From contig NZ_CP035319.1 in NCBI RefSeq assembly GCF_004328705.1, positions 620,001 through 684,000 of the forward strand: DNA of 64,000 nucleotides, read 5' to 3'. This document shows, piece by piece, positions 1 to 8,431 of this stretch. The notes below the pieces were generated by a model. It made no database searches. It was given only the letters and a program-made list of their open reading frames with translations, and was not told the DNA's origin. Both the position numbers and the translations under genes were made by a program. The stretch is from Rhodococcus sp. ABRD24 (GTDB lineage: Bacteria; Actinomycetota; Actinomycetes; Mycobacteriales; Mycobacteriaceae). Numbering within the stretch: the first letter of the stretch is position 1; each line of letters opens with the position of its first letter.

Positions 1-1590
1 TGGTCCGGCGCGGCGATCGCCGCCGCAGGCGGAATCGGCGACGCAATGACGGCGACTCGCACGTCTCTGAAGGTACTCGGCGTCGGCATCGGGATAGTGG
101 CGCTGGTCGGTGGCGGCGTCTTCCTGTACTTGCGGAAGAAGCGGAGCGACCGACTCGAGGACACCGTCGCTGCTGCCCGTCAGATCGATCCCACTGACCC
201 CGAAGCCCTGGCTGCACTGCCGATTCCGGCGCTCGACGCGCTCGCGAAGGACGCACTGGTCGAGATGGACAACGCGATCCGCACCAGTGAGGAAGAGCTG
301 AACCTGGCCGTCGGCGAGTTCGGCACCGATGCCACCGCGCCGTTCACCTCCGCGTTCGACCAGGCCCGCGCGACACTGGCGGCCGCATTCACCATCCGCC
401 AGCGACTCGACGACGAACTTCCGGAAACCCCGCAGCAGCAACGCGAGCTGCTCCTCGAGCTCATCACCACGTGCGGGCGCGCCGACCGCGAACTGAACGC
501 CCGCGTTGCGGAGTTCGACTCGATGCGCGATTTGCTGCTCGACGCCCCGGCCCGCCTGGACGCGCTCACTCGGGATGTCGTCGCCCTCACCGTCCGGATC
601 CCCGCAGCGGACGCAACCCTCACCGCGCTGCGCGGCGAGTTCCCCGCCTCGGTGCTGGCGACCGTCGAGCACAATCCCGCCATGGCGCGGGAGCGGATCA
701 CATTCGCGGAGCAGAACATCGCAGCCGGACGCGACGCCACGGCTCTTCCGGCCGGAAAGCAGGGGCCCGCGGTGATCGCGATCCGCGCGGCGGAAGGGGC
801 GCTGAACCAGGCCCGCCAGCTACTCGACGCCGTCGAGCGCGCCGACACCGACATCCGGCACGCCATCGCGACCCTCCCTGCCGCGATGGACGATGCCGCG
901 CAGGGCATCGCGGCCGCCGGCCCGCTCGCCCAGCAGGGCGGAAAGAAGCTCTCCGATGCCCGCGATGCCGCGGACGCGGCCCTGCGAATGGCGCAGGACG
1001 CCAAGGACACAGATCCGCTGGGTAGCTTCACCAAGATCGTCGAGGCCGACGCGAAGCTCGATGCCGTTCTGGCCGAGGCAAGGGAGGCCGGCCAACAGGC
1101 CGACCGGGCGCGCGCACGGCTGGACCAGGATCTGACGGCGGCGCAGTCTCAGGTCACCGCCGCCGCAGACTTCATCTCGACGCGCCGCGGGGCCGTCGGC
1201 GCCGAGGCGCGGACCCGCCTGTCGGAGGCACAGCGGCACCTCGAGGCGGCCCGGCAACTCACCGCGTCCGATCCGTCCAAGGCTCTGCAGCACGCCCAGA
1301 CCGCCACCGAACTGGGGTCGCGCGCGCTGTGGGCTGCGCAGGCAGACGTCAACCGCTATCAGGACAACCAACGACCGCCGAGCGGCGGTGTCGCTGGAGG
1401 TGGCGCAAACGCGGCCGGCGCGATCCTCGGTGGCATCCTGATCGACAGCATGCTTCGAGGCGGTTTCGGTGGCCGAGGCGGCAACTGGGGTGGCCGCGGT
1501 GGCGGCGGCTGGGGCGGGCCGGGACCCGGTTCATTCGGTGGCCCGAGCAGTTCCGGTCGGATCGGCCGCGGTGGCGGAGGCCGGTTTTAG
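1..1590 (+). CDS. TPM-domain membrane protein, C-terminal part (5' end outside window)
   Basis: The reading frame is open from the first base, and the ATG at 46 is probably internal, so the true start lies upstream; 529 residues are visible. A membrane segment (VLGVGIGIVALVGGG and following, about 25 residues into the visible part) is followed by a basic stop-transfer RKKR. After it comes a long Ala/Gln/Arg/Glu-rich region that looks alpha-helical or coiled-coil, then a Gly-rich tail of GGRGG-type repeats ending in GGRF. This layout matches the C-terminal two thirds of actinobacterial TPM (TLP18.3/Psb32/MOLO-1) domain proteins, whose TPM domain would sit upstream of the membrane segment and is not visible here. 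Its biochemical role is unknown; TPM domains are often extracytoplasmic. The family call rests on recalled similarity of the helical region and tail. Confidence 0.72.
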   Translation, partial: WSGAAIAAAGGIGDAMTATRTSLKVLGVGIGIVALVGGGVFLYLRKKRSDRLEDTVAAARQIDPTDPEALAALPIPALDALAKDALVEMDNAIRTSEEELNLAVGEFGTDATAPFTSAFDQARATLAAAFTIRQRLDDELPETPQQQRELLLELITTCGRADRELNARVAEFDSMRDLLLDAPARLDALTRDVVALTVRIPAADATLTALRGEFPASVLATVEHNPAMARERITFAEQNIAAGRDATALPAGKQGPAVIAIRAAEGALNQARQLLDAVERADTDIRHAIATLPAAMDDAAQGIAAAGPLAQQGGKKLSDARDAADAALRMAQDAKDTDPLGSFTKIVEADAKLDAVLAEAREAGQQADRARARLDQDLTAAQSQVTAAADFISTRRGAVGAEARTRLSEAQRHLEAARQLTASDPSKALQHAQTATELGSRALWAAQADVNRYQDNQRPPSGGVAGGGANAAGAILGGILIDSMLRGGFGGRGGNWGGRGGGGWGGPGPGSFGGPSSSGRIGRGGGGRF

Positions 1591-1599
1591 GGCCTGCGG

Positions 1600-1645
1600 C
1601 CCGTGCGCGGTTGGCGAGTCCAGGGACTCGCCAACCGCGCACGGG
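1600..1645. terminator. Long inverted repeat between convergent genes
   Basis: Perfect 22-bp arms (1600-1621 and 1624-1645; left arm begins CCCGTGCGCGG) are separated by only two bases. The repeat lies between the TPM gene stop and the glyS stop, which converge. There is no clear T-tract, as is common for actinobacterial terminators; the symmetry would serve both strands. Confidence 0.75.
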
Positions 1646-1647
1646 CG

Positions 1648-3054
1648 CTAGGCGCCTAGCAAGCGCTGCGCGAGGTAGCCCTCGACCTGGTCGAGAGCGA
1701 CGCGTTCCTGCGCCATGGTGTCGCGCTCACGGACGGTGACCGCGTGGTCGTCGAGGGTGTCGAAGTCGACAGTGATGCAGAAGGGGGTACCGATCTCGTC
1801 CTGACGGCGGTAGCGACGGCCGATGGCGCCGGCGTCGTCGAACTCGATGTTCCAGTGCTGACGCAGCGTGGTCGCGAGATCCTTCGCCTTGGGCGAGAGG
1901 TCGGCGTTGCGGCTCAGCGGCAGCACCGCGGCCTTGACCGGCGCCAGGCGACGATCCAGGCGGAGCACGGTGCGGGTGTCGACGCCGCCCTTGGCATTGG
2001 GGGCCTCGTCCTCGGTGTATGCGTCGACCAGGAACGCCATGAGCGAACGCGTCAGGCCCGCCGCCGGCTCGATGACGTACGGCGTGTAGCGCTCACCGCT
2101 GGTCTGATCGAAGTAGTTCAAATCCGTGCCCGACGCCTTCGAGTGCGTCGCCAGGTCGTAGTCGGTGCGGTTGGCGATGCCCTCGAGCTCGCCCCACTCG
2201 CTGCCCTGGAAGTGGAAGCGGTACTCGATGTCGACGGTGCGCTTGGAGTAGTGCGACAGCTTCTCCTGAGCATGCTCGTACAGGCGCAGATTGTCCTTGT
2301 TGATGCCCAGGCCCGTGTACCAGTCCATCCGGTAGTCGATCCAGTACTGGTGCCACTCCTCGTCCTCGCCGGGCTTGACGAAGAACTCCATCTCCATCTG
2401 CTCGAACTCGCGCGTGCGGAAGATGAAGTTGCCGGGGGTGATCTCGTTGCGGAAGCTCTTGCCGATCTGGCCGATGCCGAACGGCGGCTTCTTGCGCGAG
2501 GTGGTGAGCACGTTCGCGAAGTTCACGAAGATGCCCTGCGCGGTCTCGGGACGCAGGTAATGCAGGCCGGTCTCGCTGTCGACCGGGCCGAGGTAGGTCT
2601 TGAGCAGGCCGGAGAACTCCTTGGGCTCGGTCCACTGCCCCTTTGTGCCACAGTCCGGGCACACGACCTCGGTCATCTGCACGGCATCGGGGTCGTCGAG
2701 CTTGTTCTTCTCGGCGTACGACTCCTGGAGATGGTCCTGGCGGTGACGCTTGTGGCAGTTGAGACACTCGACCAGCGGGTCGGAGAAGACCTCGACGTGG
2801 CCGGAGGCCTCCCATACCTGCCGGGGCAGGATCACCGACGAGTCGAGTCCGACGACGTCCTCGCGGCTGGTGACCATGTTGCGCCACCACTGCTTCTTGA
2901 TGTTCTCCTTGAGCTCGACGCCGAGCGGACCGTAGTCCCAGGCCGACTTGGTACCGCCGTAGATCTCACCGCATGGGTAGACGAGCCCCCGGCGCTTGGC
3001 GAGGTTGGCGACGGTATCGATCTTGGACTTGGGTGCCACTTGGGTGCTCTCCAT
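1648..3054 (-). CDS. glyS: Glycyl-tRNA synthetase (alpha2, class II)
   Basis: Charges tRNA-Gly with glycine in the cytoplasm. The 468-residue product has the expected length for the homodimeric bacterial enzyme. Visible features are a two-CxxC zinc-like module (CLNCHKRH ... CPDCGTKG), class II motif 2 ([19 protein letters not shown]), motif 3 near [14 protein letters not shown], and a C-terminal anticodon-binding domain. The frame extends 29 codons further upstream, but the ATG at 3054 ([11 protein letters not shown]) fits the family N-terminus; the extra residues look non-coding and lie over the divergent promoter region. The gene is divergent from smtB, the same arrangement as Rv2357c/Rv2358 in M. 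tuberculosis. Confidence 0.96.
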   Translation of the reverse strand: MESTQVAPKSKIDTVANLAKRRGLVYPCGEIYGGTKSAWDYGPLGVELKENIKKQWWRNMVTSREDVVGLDSSVILPRQVWEASGHVEVFSDPLVECLNCHKRHRQDHLQESYAEKNKLDDPDAVQMTEVVCPDCGTKGQWTEPKEFSGLLKTYLGPVDSETGLHYLRPETAQGIFVNFANVLTTSRKKPPFGIGQIGKSFRNEITPGNFIFRTREFEQMEMEFFVKPGEDEEWHQYWIDYRMDWYTGLGINKDNLRLYEHAQEKLSHYSKRTVDIEYRFHFQGSEWGELEGIANRTDYDLATHSKASGTDLNYFDQTSGERYTPYVIEPAAGLTRSLMAFLVDAYTEDEAPNAKGGVDTRTVLRLDRRLAPVKAAVLPLSRNADLSPKAKDLATTLRQHWNIEFDDAGAIGRRYRRQDEIGTPFCITVDFDTLDDHAVTVRERDTMAQERVALDQVEGYLAQRLLGA

Positions 3055-3134
3055 CTGGGTAATAGATGCGTGGTTCACGTGCGGTTTTCGCCAGTCCAGA
3101 CTATCTGTAGGCGCGCCGCCGTCCACGCACACGG

Positions 3135-3172
3135 TTGACATGCGTATTCGTGCATATCAAAATGGAATTGAT
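3135..3172 (+). promoter_or_regulatory. smtB promoter with candidate SmtB operator
   Basis: A consensus -35 TTGACA (3135-3140) and a -10 CAAAAT (3158-3163) are separated by 17 bp. A small dyad, ATGC-N8-GCAT (3140-3155), fills the spacer and a second one, ATCAA-N7-TTGAT (3156-3172), covers the -10. ArsR/SmtB repressors often bind dyads in this position. The dyads are short, so the operator assignment is an inference. Confidence 0.5.
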
Positions 3173-3226
3173 TTGCAATAAGGTGGGATCGACCACCCGA
3201 CGGGACCGCACGTGAGGAGCCACACC

Positions 3227-3616
3227 GTGAGTGTTGCCGATGCCGGCGACCTGCACGCCGAGTCACGAGCAGAATCGAGCGCCGACCTGCACGACCATGG
3301 CCCGTGCGCCGAAACCCCGGCCGCACCGTTGCCACCCAAGGAGACACTGACCGCGGCAGGTGAAATTCTGCGCGCCCTCGCCGCGCCGGTCCGGATCGCG
3401 ATCGTGCTGCAGCTGCGCGAATCGCAGCGCTGCGTCCACGAACTGGTAGGCGCACTCGGCGTCACCCAACCGCTCATCAGCCAGCACCTGCGAGTACTCA
3501 AGGCCGCCGGCGTGGTGCGCGGCGAGCGCAACGGCCGGGAAGTGATGTACCGACTGGTCGACGACCACCTCGCCCATATCGTCATCGACGCTGTCGCCCA
3601 CGCGGAGGAATCATGA
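3227..3616 (+). CDS. smtB: ArsR/SmtB-family zinc-responsive repressor
   Basis: Winged-helix repressor of about 129 residues, predicted to release DNA on binding zinc. The N-terminus carries HDHGPC, the HTH region includes HELVGALGVTQPLISQHLRVLKAAGVV, and the last helix reads DDHLAHIVIDAVAHAEE. That helix reproduces the alpha-5 metal site spacing of SmtB (Asp-x-His, then His eleven residues on, then Glu three further). A GTG at 3212 is also in frame, but the GTG at 3227 has an AGGAG seven bases upstream and is preferred. The gene lies upstream of zur and divergent from glyS, as in mycobacteria. Its stop codon overlaps the ATG of the first of three mini-ORFs leading to zur. Confidence 0.88.
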   Translation: MSVADAGDLHAESRAESSADLHDHGPCAETPAAPLPPKETLTAAGEILRALAAPVRIAIVLQLRESQRCVHELVGALGVTQPLISQHLRVLKAAGVVRGERNGREVMYRLVDDHLAHIVIDAVAHAEES

Positions 3617-3690
3617 CGGAGCTTGTCACGGAGGAAGCATGACGGAGCTTGTCACGGAGGAAGCATGACGGAGCTTGTCACGGAGGAAGC
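3613..3690 (+). repeat. 26-bp tandem repeat (x3) encoding chained mini-ORFs
   Basis: Three identical 26-bp units begin at 3613, 3639 and 3665, and the zur start at 3691 repeats the first nine bases. Each unit contains an ATG and a GGAGGA Shine-Dalgarno. Each ATG opens a nine-codon ORF reading MTELVTEEA, whose TGA overlaps the next ATG as ATGA. The smtB stop overlaps the first ATG in the same way, and the third mini-ORF stop overlaps the zur ATG. Ribosomes leaving smtB could therefore be handed on through three tiny ORFs to zur. Most likely the original smtB-zur overlap was duplicated. Confidence 0.93.
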
Positions 3691-4128
3691 ATGACGGAGA
3701 ACGTGGTGGACAGGACCGAGCGGCGCGGGCGCGCCGTGGTGGGCGTGCGCTCCACCAAGCAGCGCAGCGCGATCTCCGCCCTGCTCGACGAGATCAGCGA
3801 GTTCCGTTCTGCTCAGGAACTGCACGACGAACTCCGTAGGCGCGGCGAGGGCATCGGCCTCACCACCGTCTACCGGACGCTCCAGGCCCTCGCCGACGCC
3901 GGCACCGTGGACGTACTCCGCACCGACACCGGCGAATCGGTGTACCGGCGCTGTTCGAGTGGACACCATCACCATCTCGTGTGCCGCAGCTGCGGATTCA
4001 CCGTCGAAGTGGATGGTCCCGCAGTCGAGCAGTGGTCACAGACCATCGCCGACAGCAACGGCTTCACCGACGTCAGCCACACCCTGGAGATCTTCGGCAC
4101 CTGCCGCGATTGCGCCGAGGCGCAGTAG
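3691..4128 (+). CDS. zur: Zinc uptake regulator Zur (FurB)
   Basis: Fur-family repressor of 145 residues, predicted to shut off zinc acquisition genes when zinc is plentiful. The winged helix includes AQELHDELRRRGEGIGLTTV. The C-terminal domain holds HHHHLVCRSCGF and FGTCRDC, that is, two CxxC structural zinc motifs and the His cluster typical of mycobacterial FurB. The ATG at 3691 is the last in the chain of repeats; a TTG at 3649 is in frame but would read through the repeats and is unlikely. Co-transcribed with smtB, so zinc-bound SmtB relief would drive zur expression, as established in M. tuberculosis. Confidence 0.93.
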   Translation: MTENVVDRTERRGRAVVGVRSTKQRSAISALLDEISEFRSAQELHDELRRRGEGIGLTTVYRTLQALADAGTVDVLRTDTGESVYRRCSSGHHHHLVCRSCGFTVEVDGPAVEQWSQTIADSNGFTDVSHTLEIFGTCRDCAEAQ

Positions 4129-4129
4129 T

Positions 4130-4157
4130 TCGGAGTCGGCGGTCGGCCGAACTCCGA
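4130..4157. terminator. Hairpin terminator after zur
   Basis: Stem TCGGAGT-CGGC paired with GCCG-(A)-ACTCCGA around a short loop, located directly after the zur stop and before the converging YbjN-like gene. No T-run follows. Confidence 0.55.
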
Positions 4158-4224
4158 GCACGTTCTGTACAAGATGAAGCCGGTGCTGATCGATGGTCGC
4201 CGGCCGACACGCGGTGCGGACCCG

Positions 4225-4620
4225 CTACGCCAGCAGGCCCTTCCGAGCCTCCTCGGCGCCCGACAGCACCAGCAGCAGCATCGTGGTGAGCGGCGCGCCC
4301 GACAGACCCGTCGCCGGAAACGTGTAGCGCAGCACCATATCCGCGAGCTTGCCACGCGTAATGACACTGATGGACCCGAACTGCAGTTGCGCATTCCGCT
4401 CGGCCACCCGCTTGTGCAACGCGGGCTTGATCGTCCGATCCCACGCCAACACGCCGGTCAGCGACAGCACATCGAGTCCCTCGGCGAGCGTTACCGCCCG
4501 CAGTGAACACAGCGCGCCGCCGTACTCGAACCGCAGTGAGCCGTCGGCGTCCGAATCGACGGTCACGAAACTCCCGAGCGCCTCACGCGCCCGACCCTGC
4601 AACGCCTCGGCGGAATCCAT
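4225..4620 (-). CDS. YbjN-like conserved protein
   Basis: A 131-residue soluble protein beginning MDSAEALQGRAREALGSF. It has the mixed alpha/beta pattern of the YbjN / type III secretion chaperone-like fold and corresponds in position to Rv2360c downstream of uppS. No catalytic motif is visible and the function is unknown. The ATG at 4620 lies two bases after the uppS stop, so the two are almost certainly co-transcribed and probably translationally coupled. Confidence 0.75.
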   Translation of the reverse strand: MDSAEALQGRAREALGSFVTVDSDADGSLRFEYGGALCSLRAVTLAEGLDVLSLTGVLAWDRTIKPALHKRVAERNAQLQFGSISVITRGKLADMVLRYTFPATGLSGAPLTTMLLLVLSGAEEARKGLLA

Positions 4621-4622
4621 GA

Positions 4623-5435
4623 TCACTCGTACTTCACGCCGCCGAAGCGACGATCGCGGGACGCATACTCGACACACGCCGCCCACAGATCGCGGCGGTC
4701 GAAATCGGGAAAGAGCTTCTCCTGGAACACCATCTCCGCGTATGCCGACTGCCAGATCAGAAAGTTCGACGTCCGCTGTTCGCCGGACGGACGAAGGAAC
4801 AGGTCGACGTCCGGCATGTCGGGCTCGTCGAGGTACCGCGCGACGGTGGCCTCGGTGATTCTCTCCGGATCGAGCTGTCCTGCCGCCACACGACGGGCAA
4901 TTTCCCTTGCCGCGTCTGCGATTTCGGCACGCCCGCCGTAGTTCACGCACATCGTCAGCGTCATGACGGTGTTGTCCTTGGTGAGCTCCTCGGCAACCTC
5001 GAGTTCCTTGATCACGCTGCGCCACAGGCGCGGACGACGACCGGCCCACCGCACGCGCACACCCATCTCGTGCATCTCGTCGCGCCGACGTCGGATCACA
5101 TCGCGGTTGAAGCCCATCAGGAACTTGACCTCATCGGGGCTCCGCTTCCAGTTCTCCGTGGAGAACGCGTACGCGGACAGCCACTTCACGCCGATCTCGA
5201 TGCAGCCTTCGAGGGTGTCCATGAGGACCGCCTCGCCGCGCTCGTGCCCTGCGGTGCGAGGCAACCCCCGATCCTGAGCCCAGCGCCCGTTACCGTCCAT
5301 CACCAGAGCCACATGCTGCGGGATCAGTTCCGGCTGCAGAATCGGCGGACGAGCCCCCGAGGGGTGCGGGGCGGGCGGCCGGACGGCCCGGTCAGGCTGA
5401 GCTTGCGGTTCGCGTCGTCGAATCACGCTCACCAT
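4623..5435 (-). CDS. uppS: Decaprenyl/undecaprenyl diphosphate synthase (cis-prenyltransferase)
   Basis: Elongates a prenyl diphosphate with isopentenyl diphosphate to the polyprenyl carrier used for peptidoglycan, arabinogalactan and LAM synthesis. The signature [13 protein letters not shown] contains the catalytic Asp (about residue 47). Further family blocks are [15 protein letters not shown] and the C-terminal [18 protein letters not shown]. The first 35 residues are Arg/Pro-rich and probably disordered. Starts at 5435 (ATG), 5432 (GTG) and 5426 (GTG) all fit; 5435 was chosen but its Shine-Dalgarno is weak. All of these overlap the end of recO, by 44 bases for 5435. Corresponds to Rv2361c. 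Confidence 0.93.
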   Translation of the reverse strand: MVSVIRRREPQAQPDRAVRPPAPHPSGARPPILQPELIPQHVALVMDGNGRWAQDRGLPRTAGHERGEAVLMDTLEGCIEIGVKWLSAYAFSTENWKRSPDEVKFLMGFNRDVIRRRRDEMHEMGVRVRWAGRRPRLWRSVIKELEVAEELTKDNTVMTLTMCVNYGGRAEIADAAREIARRVAAGQLDPERITEATVARYLDEPDMPDVDLFLRPSGEQRTSNFLIWQSAYAEMVFQEKLFPDFDRRDLWAACVEYASRDRRFGGVKYE

Positions 5436-6207
5436 CCTGCCTGACCGCACCCGAGTCACCCTCTGCCGCATGGGGCCGGGCCCGCTCGATCAGCGGAAGA
5501 GTGCGCAACTGCCGCTCGAGATGCCATTGCAGATGTGCGGCGATCAGCCCACTGGCCTGGCTGCGCAGTGACGAGGACGCCATGTCGGTCTCGGCCCACT
5601 GCCCGCGGGCAAGCGCATTCATGAGGTCGAGCACCCCAGGCGACGGCGTCGCCGACCCGGGCGGACGGCAGTGCACGCATACCGCGCCACCGGCTGCAAC
5701 ATGGAAGGCGCGGTGCGGCCCCGGTGCGGCGCAACGGGCGCAGTCGTCGAGCGCGGGCGCCCAACCGGCGTAGCCCATCGCTCGCAGCAGAAATGCATCG
5801 AGAACCAGTTCCGCCGGACGCACCTGATCGCACACCGCACGCAGCGCGCCGACAGTGAGACTGTGCAGTCGCGGCGCCGGCGCCCGCTCCTCACCCGCGA
5901 GCCGTTCCGCGGTCTCGAGGATTGCGCAGGCGGTGGTGTAGCGGCCGTAGTCGTCGACGATGTCCGCACCGAAGGCGTCGACGGTCTGCACCTGGGTGAC
6001 GATGTCGAGACTGCGCCCCGGGTACAGCTGCACATCGATGTGAGCGAACGGTTCGAGACGGGCACCAAACTTCGACTTGGTGCGGCGCACACCCTTGGCG
6101 ACCGCGCGCACCAGGCCCTGCTGCCGCGTCAGGAGGGTCACGATGCGGTCGGCCTCGCCCAGCTTGTGCTGGCGCAGCACCACCGCATGGTCCCGGTACA
6201 ACCTCAC
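5392..6207 (-). CDS. recO: DNA repair protein RecO
   Basis: Recombination mediator of the RecFOR pathway that helps load RecA on SSB-coated single strands. The 271-residue product starts at a GTG ([20 protein letters not shown]), with the N-terminal OB-fold followed by the helical region. A zinc-finger-like set, CARCAAPG ... CVHC, lies near residues 160-185. The frame is open for about 1 kb upstream of 6207 on this strand, but that part is only the antisense of the amidase gene. The 3' end overlaps uppS, so recO-uppS-YbjN form one operon. Confidence 0.93.
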   Translation of the reverse strand: MRLYRDHAVVLRQHKLGEADRIVTLLTRQQGLVRAVAKGVRRTKSKFGARLEPFAHIDVQLYPGRSLDIVTQVQTVDAFGADIVDDYGRYTTACAILETAERLAGEERAPAPRLHSLTVGALRAVCDQVRPAELVLDAFLLRAMGYAGWAPALDDCARCAAPGPHRAFHVAAGGAVCVHCRPPGSATPSPGVLDLMNALARGQWAETDMASSSLRSQASGLIAAHLQWHLERQLRTLPLIERARPHAAEGDSGAVRQDGERDSTTRTASSA

Positions 6208-6310
6208 AACAACCTCACGTAGCCCAGTCTCCCACGGCGCACCGACGAGTCCCGACAGGCGCGTGCACGCACGGCCCCTGGAAAGCCCACGGGAGAAAAT
6301 AGAACTTGTT

Positions 6311-6332
6311 ACTGTTCGTTCGAACGAACAGT
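6311..6332. promoter_or_regulatory. Perfect 22-bp palindrome, likely TetR operator
   Basis: ACTGTTCGTTC followed directly by its exact reverse complement. It ends 19 bases before the amidase ATG. Perfect palindromes of this size are typical operators of TetR repressors, and the gene after the amidase encodes one. The intergenic region is shared with divergent recO, but the site is much closer to the amidase start. Confidence 0.8.
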
Positions 6333-6351
6333 CGGCATCGATGGGGTGAAA

Positions 6352-7782
6352 ATGAGCGCTGAACTGGAGGAACCGGCCACCGGGCAGCATTCGCTCGGCC
6401 TCGAGGATCAGGCCCTCGCACTCGCCGCGGGACGCACGACGTCCGTGGTCGCGGTTTCCTCCGCCCTGGACCGGATCGAGGCCAGCCAGCCCACCCTCAA
6501 CGCCTTCCGGGTGGTACGCCGCGCCGCCGCACTCGCCGAGGCCGTCGACGCCGACCGTCGCCTCGCCGCCGGAGAGCGGCTGCCGCTCCTCGGCGTCCCG
6601 ATCGCCGTCAAGGACGACGTCGACGTCACGGGCGAGCCCACCGCGTTCGGATGTCCGGGCCAGTTCCCCGCCAAGACCGTCGATTCGGAGGTGGTTCGCC
6701 GCCTGCGCGCCGCCGGCGCGGTGATCGTGGGCAAGACCAACAGCCCCGAGTTGGGCCAGTGGCCGTTCACAGGCGGCAGCGCCTTCGGCCACACCCGCAA
6801 TCCGTGGGACCGCGGCCGCACGCCGGGCGGATCGTCCGGCGGCAGTGCAGCCGCAGTGGCCGCCGGGCTCGTGCCCGCCGCGATCGGCTCGGACGGCGCC
6901 GGATCGGTACGCATCCCCGCCGCGTGGACCCACCTGGTGGGCATCAAGCCGCAGCGCGGACGCATCTCGACATGGCCCCAACCCGAGGCGTTCCACGGAA
7001 TCACCGTCAACGGTCCGCTTGCCCGCACAGTCGCGGACGCGGCGTTGCTGTTCGACATCGTCGCCGGCAACCACGACGGCGATCTCCACAAGCCGCCACC
7101 GGTTACAGTGCGTGACGCCGTCGGTCGCGATCCCGGACGGCTGAAGATCGCCCTGTCGCTGCGGATCCCGTTCACCGCAACACCCACCGCCCTGCATCCC
7201 GAGATCCGCACCGCGGTCGGCCGCACCGCGCACGCACTGCGCAAGCTCGGACACGACGTCACCGTCGACGACCCCGAGTACGGAATCCTGCTGGGACTCA
7301 ACTTCCTTCCACGCTCGCTCGCCGGTGTCGACGCCTGGCTCGGCCAGCTGCCGGATCCGTCACTGGTCGACCCCCGCACCCGTGCCAACGCCCGCACCGG
7401 GCGCCTGCTGTCCGGGCTGCCGCTGCGCGCAGCCCGCGCGGCCGAACCCCGGATGCGCCGACGCGTCGGAGCAATCTTCGACGACTACGACGTGATACTC
7501 GCACCCACCACCGCGACTCCCCCGCCGCGCGTGGACGGGCTCGACGGGATCGGCGGTGTCGAGACCGACAAGGTGATCACTGCGGCATGTCCGTACACGT
7601 GGCCGTGGAATATCCTCGGCTGGCCCAGCGTGAATGTGCCCGCCGGATTCACCGCCGACGGGGTGCCGATCGGCGTGCAGTTGATGGGCCACGACAACGC
7701 CGAGCCCCTACTGGTTTCCCTTGCCGCGCAACTCGAAACCGTCGGCCGGTGGCACGAGCACCGACCCGCTCGGTGGTGGTGA
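6352..7782 (+). CDS. amiA2: Amidase-signature family hydrolase (AmiA2-like)
   Basis: Hydrolyses carboxamide bonds; the natural substrate cannot be told from sequence. The 476-residue product has the amidase-signature layout. VPIAVKDD supplies the catalytic Lys (about residue 89). The Gly/Ser loop TPGGSSGGSAAAVAAG and SDGAGSVRIPA supply the cis-Ser and nucleophile Ser. In the latter motif an Ala stands where the usual DGGGS has Gly. The ATG at 6352 and a GTG two codons earlier are both possible starts. The operator just upstream and the TetR gene three bases downstream suggest repression by that regulator, so the substrate or its product may be the inducer. Position matches Rv2363. Confidence 0.88.
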   Translation: MSAELEEPATGQHSLGLEDQALALAAGRTTSVVAVSSALDRIEASQPTLNAFRVVRRAAALAEAVDADRRLAAGERLPLLGVPIAVKDDVDVTGEPTAFGCPGQFPAKTVDSEVVRRLRAAGAVIVGKTNSPELGQWPFTGGSAFGHTRNPWDRGRTPGGSSGGSAAAVAAGLVPAAIGSDGAGSVRIPAAWTHLVGIKPQRGRISTWPQPEAFHGITVNGPLARTVADAALLFDIVAGNHDGDLHKPPPVTVRDAVGRDPGRLKIALSLRIPFTATPTALHPEIRTAVGRTAHALRKLGHDVTVDDPEYGILLGLNFLPRSLAGVDAWLGQLPDPSLVDPRTRANARTGRLLSGLPLRAARAAEPRMRRRVGAIFDDYDVILAPTTATPPPRVDGLDGIGGVETDKVITAACPYTWPWNILGWPSVNVPAGFTADGVPIGVQLMGHDNAEPLLVSLAAQLETVGRWHEHRPARWW

Positions 7783-7785
7783 CCG

Positions 7786-8355
7786 ATGGAAGCGACGACG
7801 GTCCGCGACCGCATTCTGGCGGCCGCGCTGCACATCGTCGGCACCGAGGGGGTGCCGGCGCTGACGAACCGCCGAATCGCTGCAGCGGCGGGCGTCTCAC
7901 TGGGATCGATCACCTACCACTTCCCCACCCAGTCCGACCTCCTGCGGGCGGCGCTGACCGGGTTCGTGGCCGAGGAGACGGCCCGGCTGCTCGAACTCAC
8001 GGAGAGCTACCGGGACACGGGTCTGAGCCTGCACGGCGCCGCGGCGCTCGCTGAACGGGTGGCGCGCGACCTCGCGTTCTCGGCGGAGCGGATCGCCCCG
8101 TTCGAGCTCTACATCCATGCCGGACGCGACCACGAACTGCAGACAGCGGCATCCGACTGCTTCGCCGCGTACGACGCGCTCACCGTCTCGATCCTCGCCG
8201 CGCTCGGAGTACCCGGCCCGGAGGCTCTGGCACCGACCCTGGTCGCCACGATCGCCGGCCTGCAGCTGCGTCGACTCGCCACCGGCGATGCGGGGCAGGA
8301 CATCTCGGTGGCGGTGCTCCAACTCGTTCGCGGGGCGTATCTGGCGACGCCCTGA
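7786..8355 (+). CDS. TetR-family transcriptional regulator
   Basis: 189 residues. The N-terminal HTH reads RDRILAAALHIVGTEGVPALTNRRIAAAAGVSLGSITYHFPTQSDLL across residues 7-54, a textbook TetR DNA-binding domain. The C-terminal helical domain, presumably ligand-binding, has no recognisable family. It starts three bases after the amidase stop and so is in the same transcript. The 22-bp palindrome before the amidase is the obvious binding site, giving an autoregulated operon. Confidence 0.88.
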   Translation: MEATTVRDRILAAALHIVGTEGVPALTNRRIAAAAGVSLGSITYHFPTQSDLLRAALTGFVAEETARLLELTESYRDTGLSLHGAAALAERVARDLAFSAERIAPFELYIHAGRDHELQTAASDCFAAYDALTVSILAALGVPGPEALAPTLVATIAGLQLRRLATGDAGQDISVAVLQLVRGAYLATP

Positions 8356-8375
8356 CCCATGCCGCGCCCGAAACA

Positions 8376-8411
8376 GTCGTGCCGCTCCCCCGATCGGAGG
8401 AGCGGCACGAC
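8376..8411. terminator. Hairpin terminator between tetR and era
   Basis: Perfect 13-bp stem (GTCGTGCCGCTCC and its complement) around a 10-base loop that itself contains CCGATCGG. Lies between converging tetR and era stops. Confidence 0.8.
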
Positions 8412-8431
8412 GAGAACCGGAGCGGCGAACG

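Noticed and set aside
1744..3138. 464-codon open frame antisense to glyS
   Set aside because: High-GC shadow of the glyS codons; no Shine-Dalgarno and a composition unlike a folded protein.
3649..3690. Longer zur start (TTG at 3649)
   Set aside because: It would translate through the tandem repeat in a frame that is not the mini-ORF frame, and the ATG at 3691 matches the start seen in relatives.
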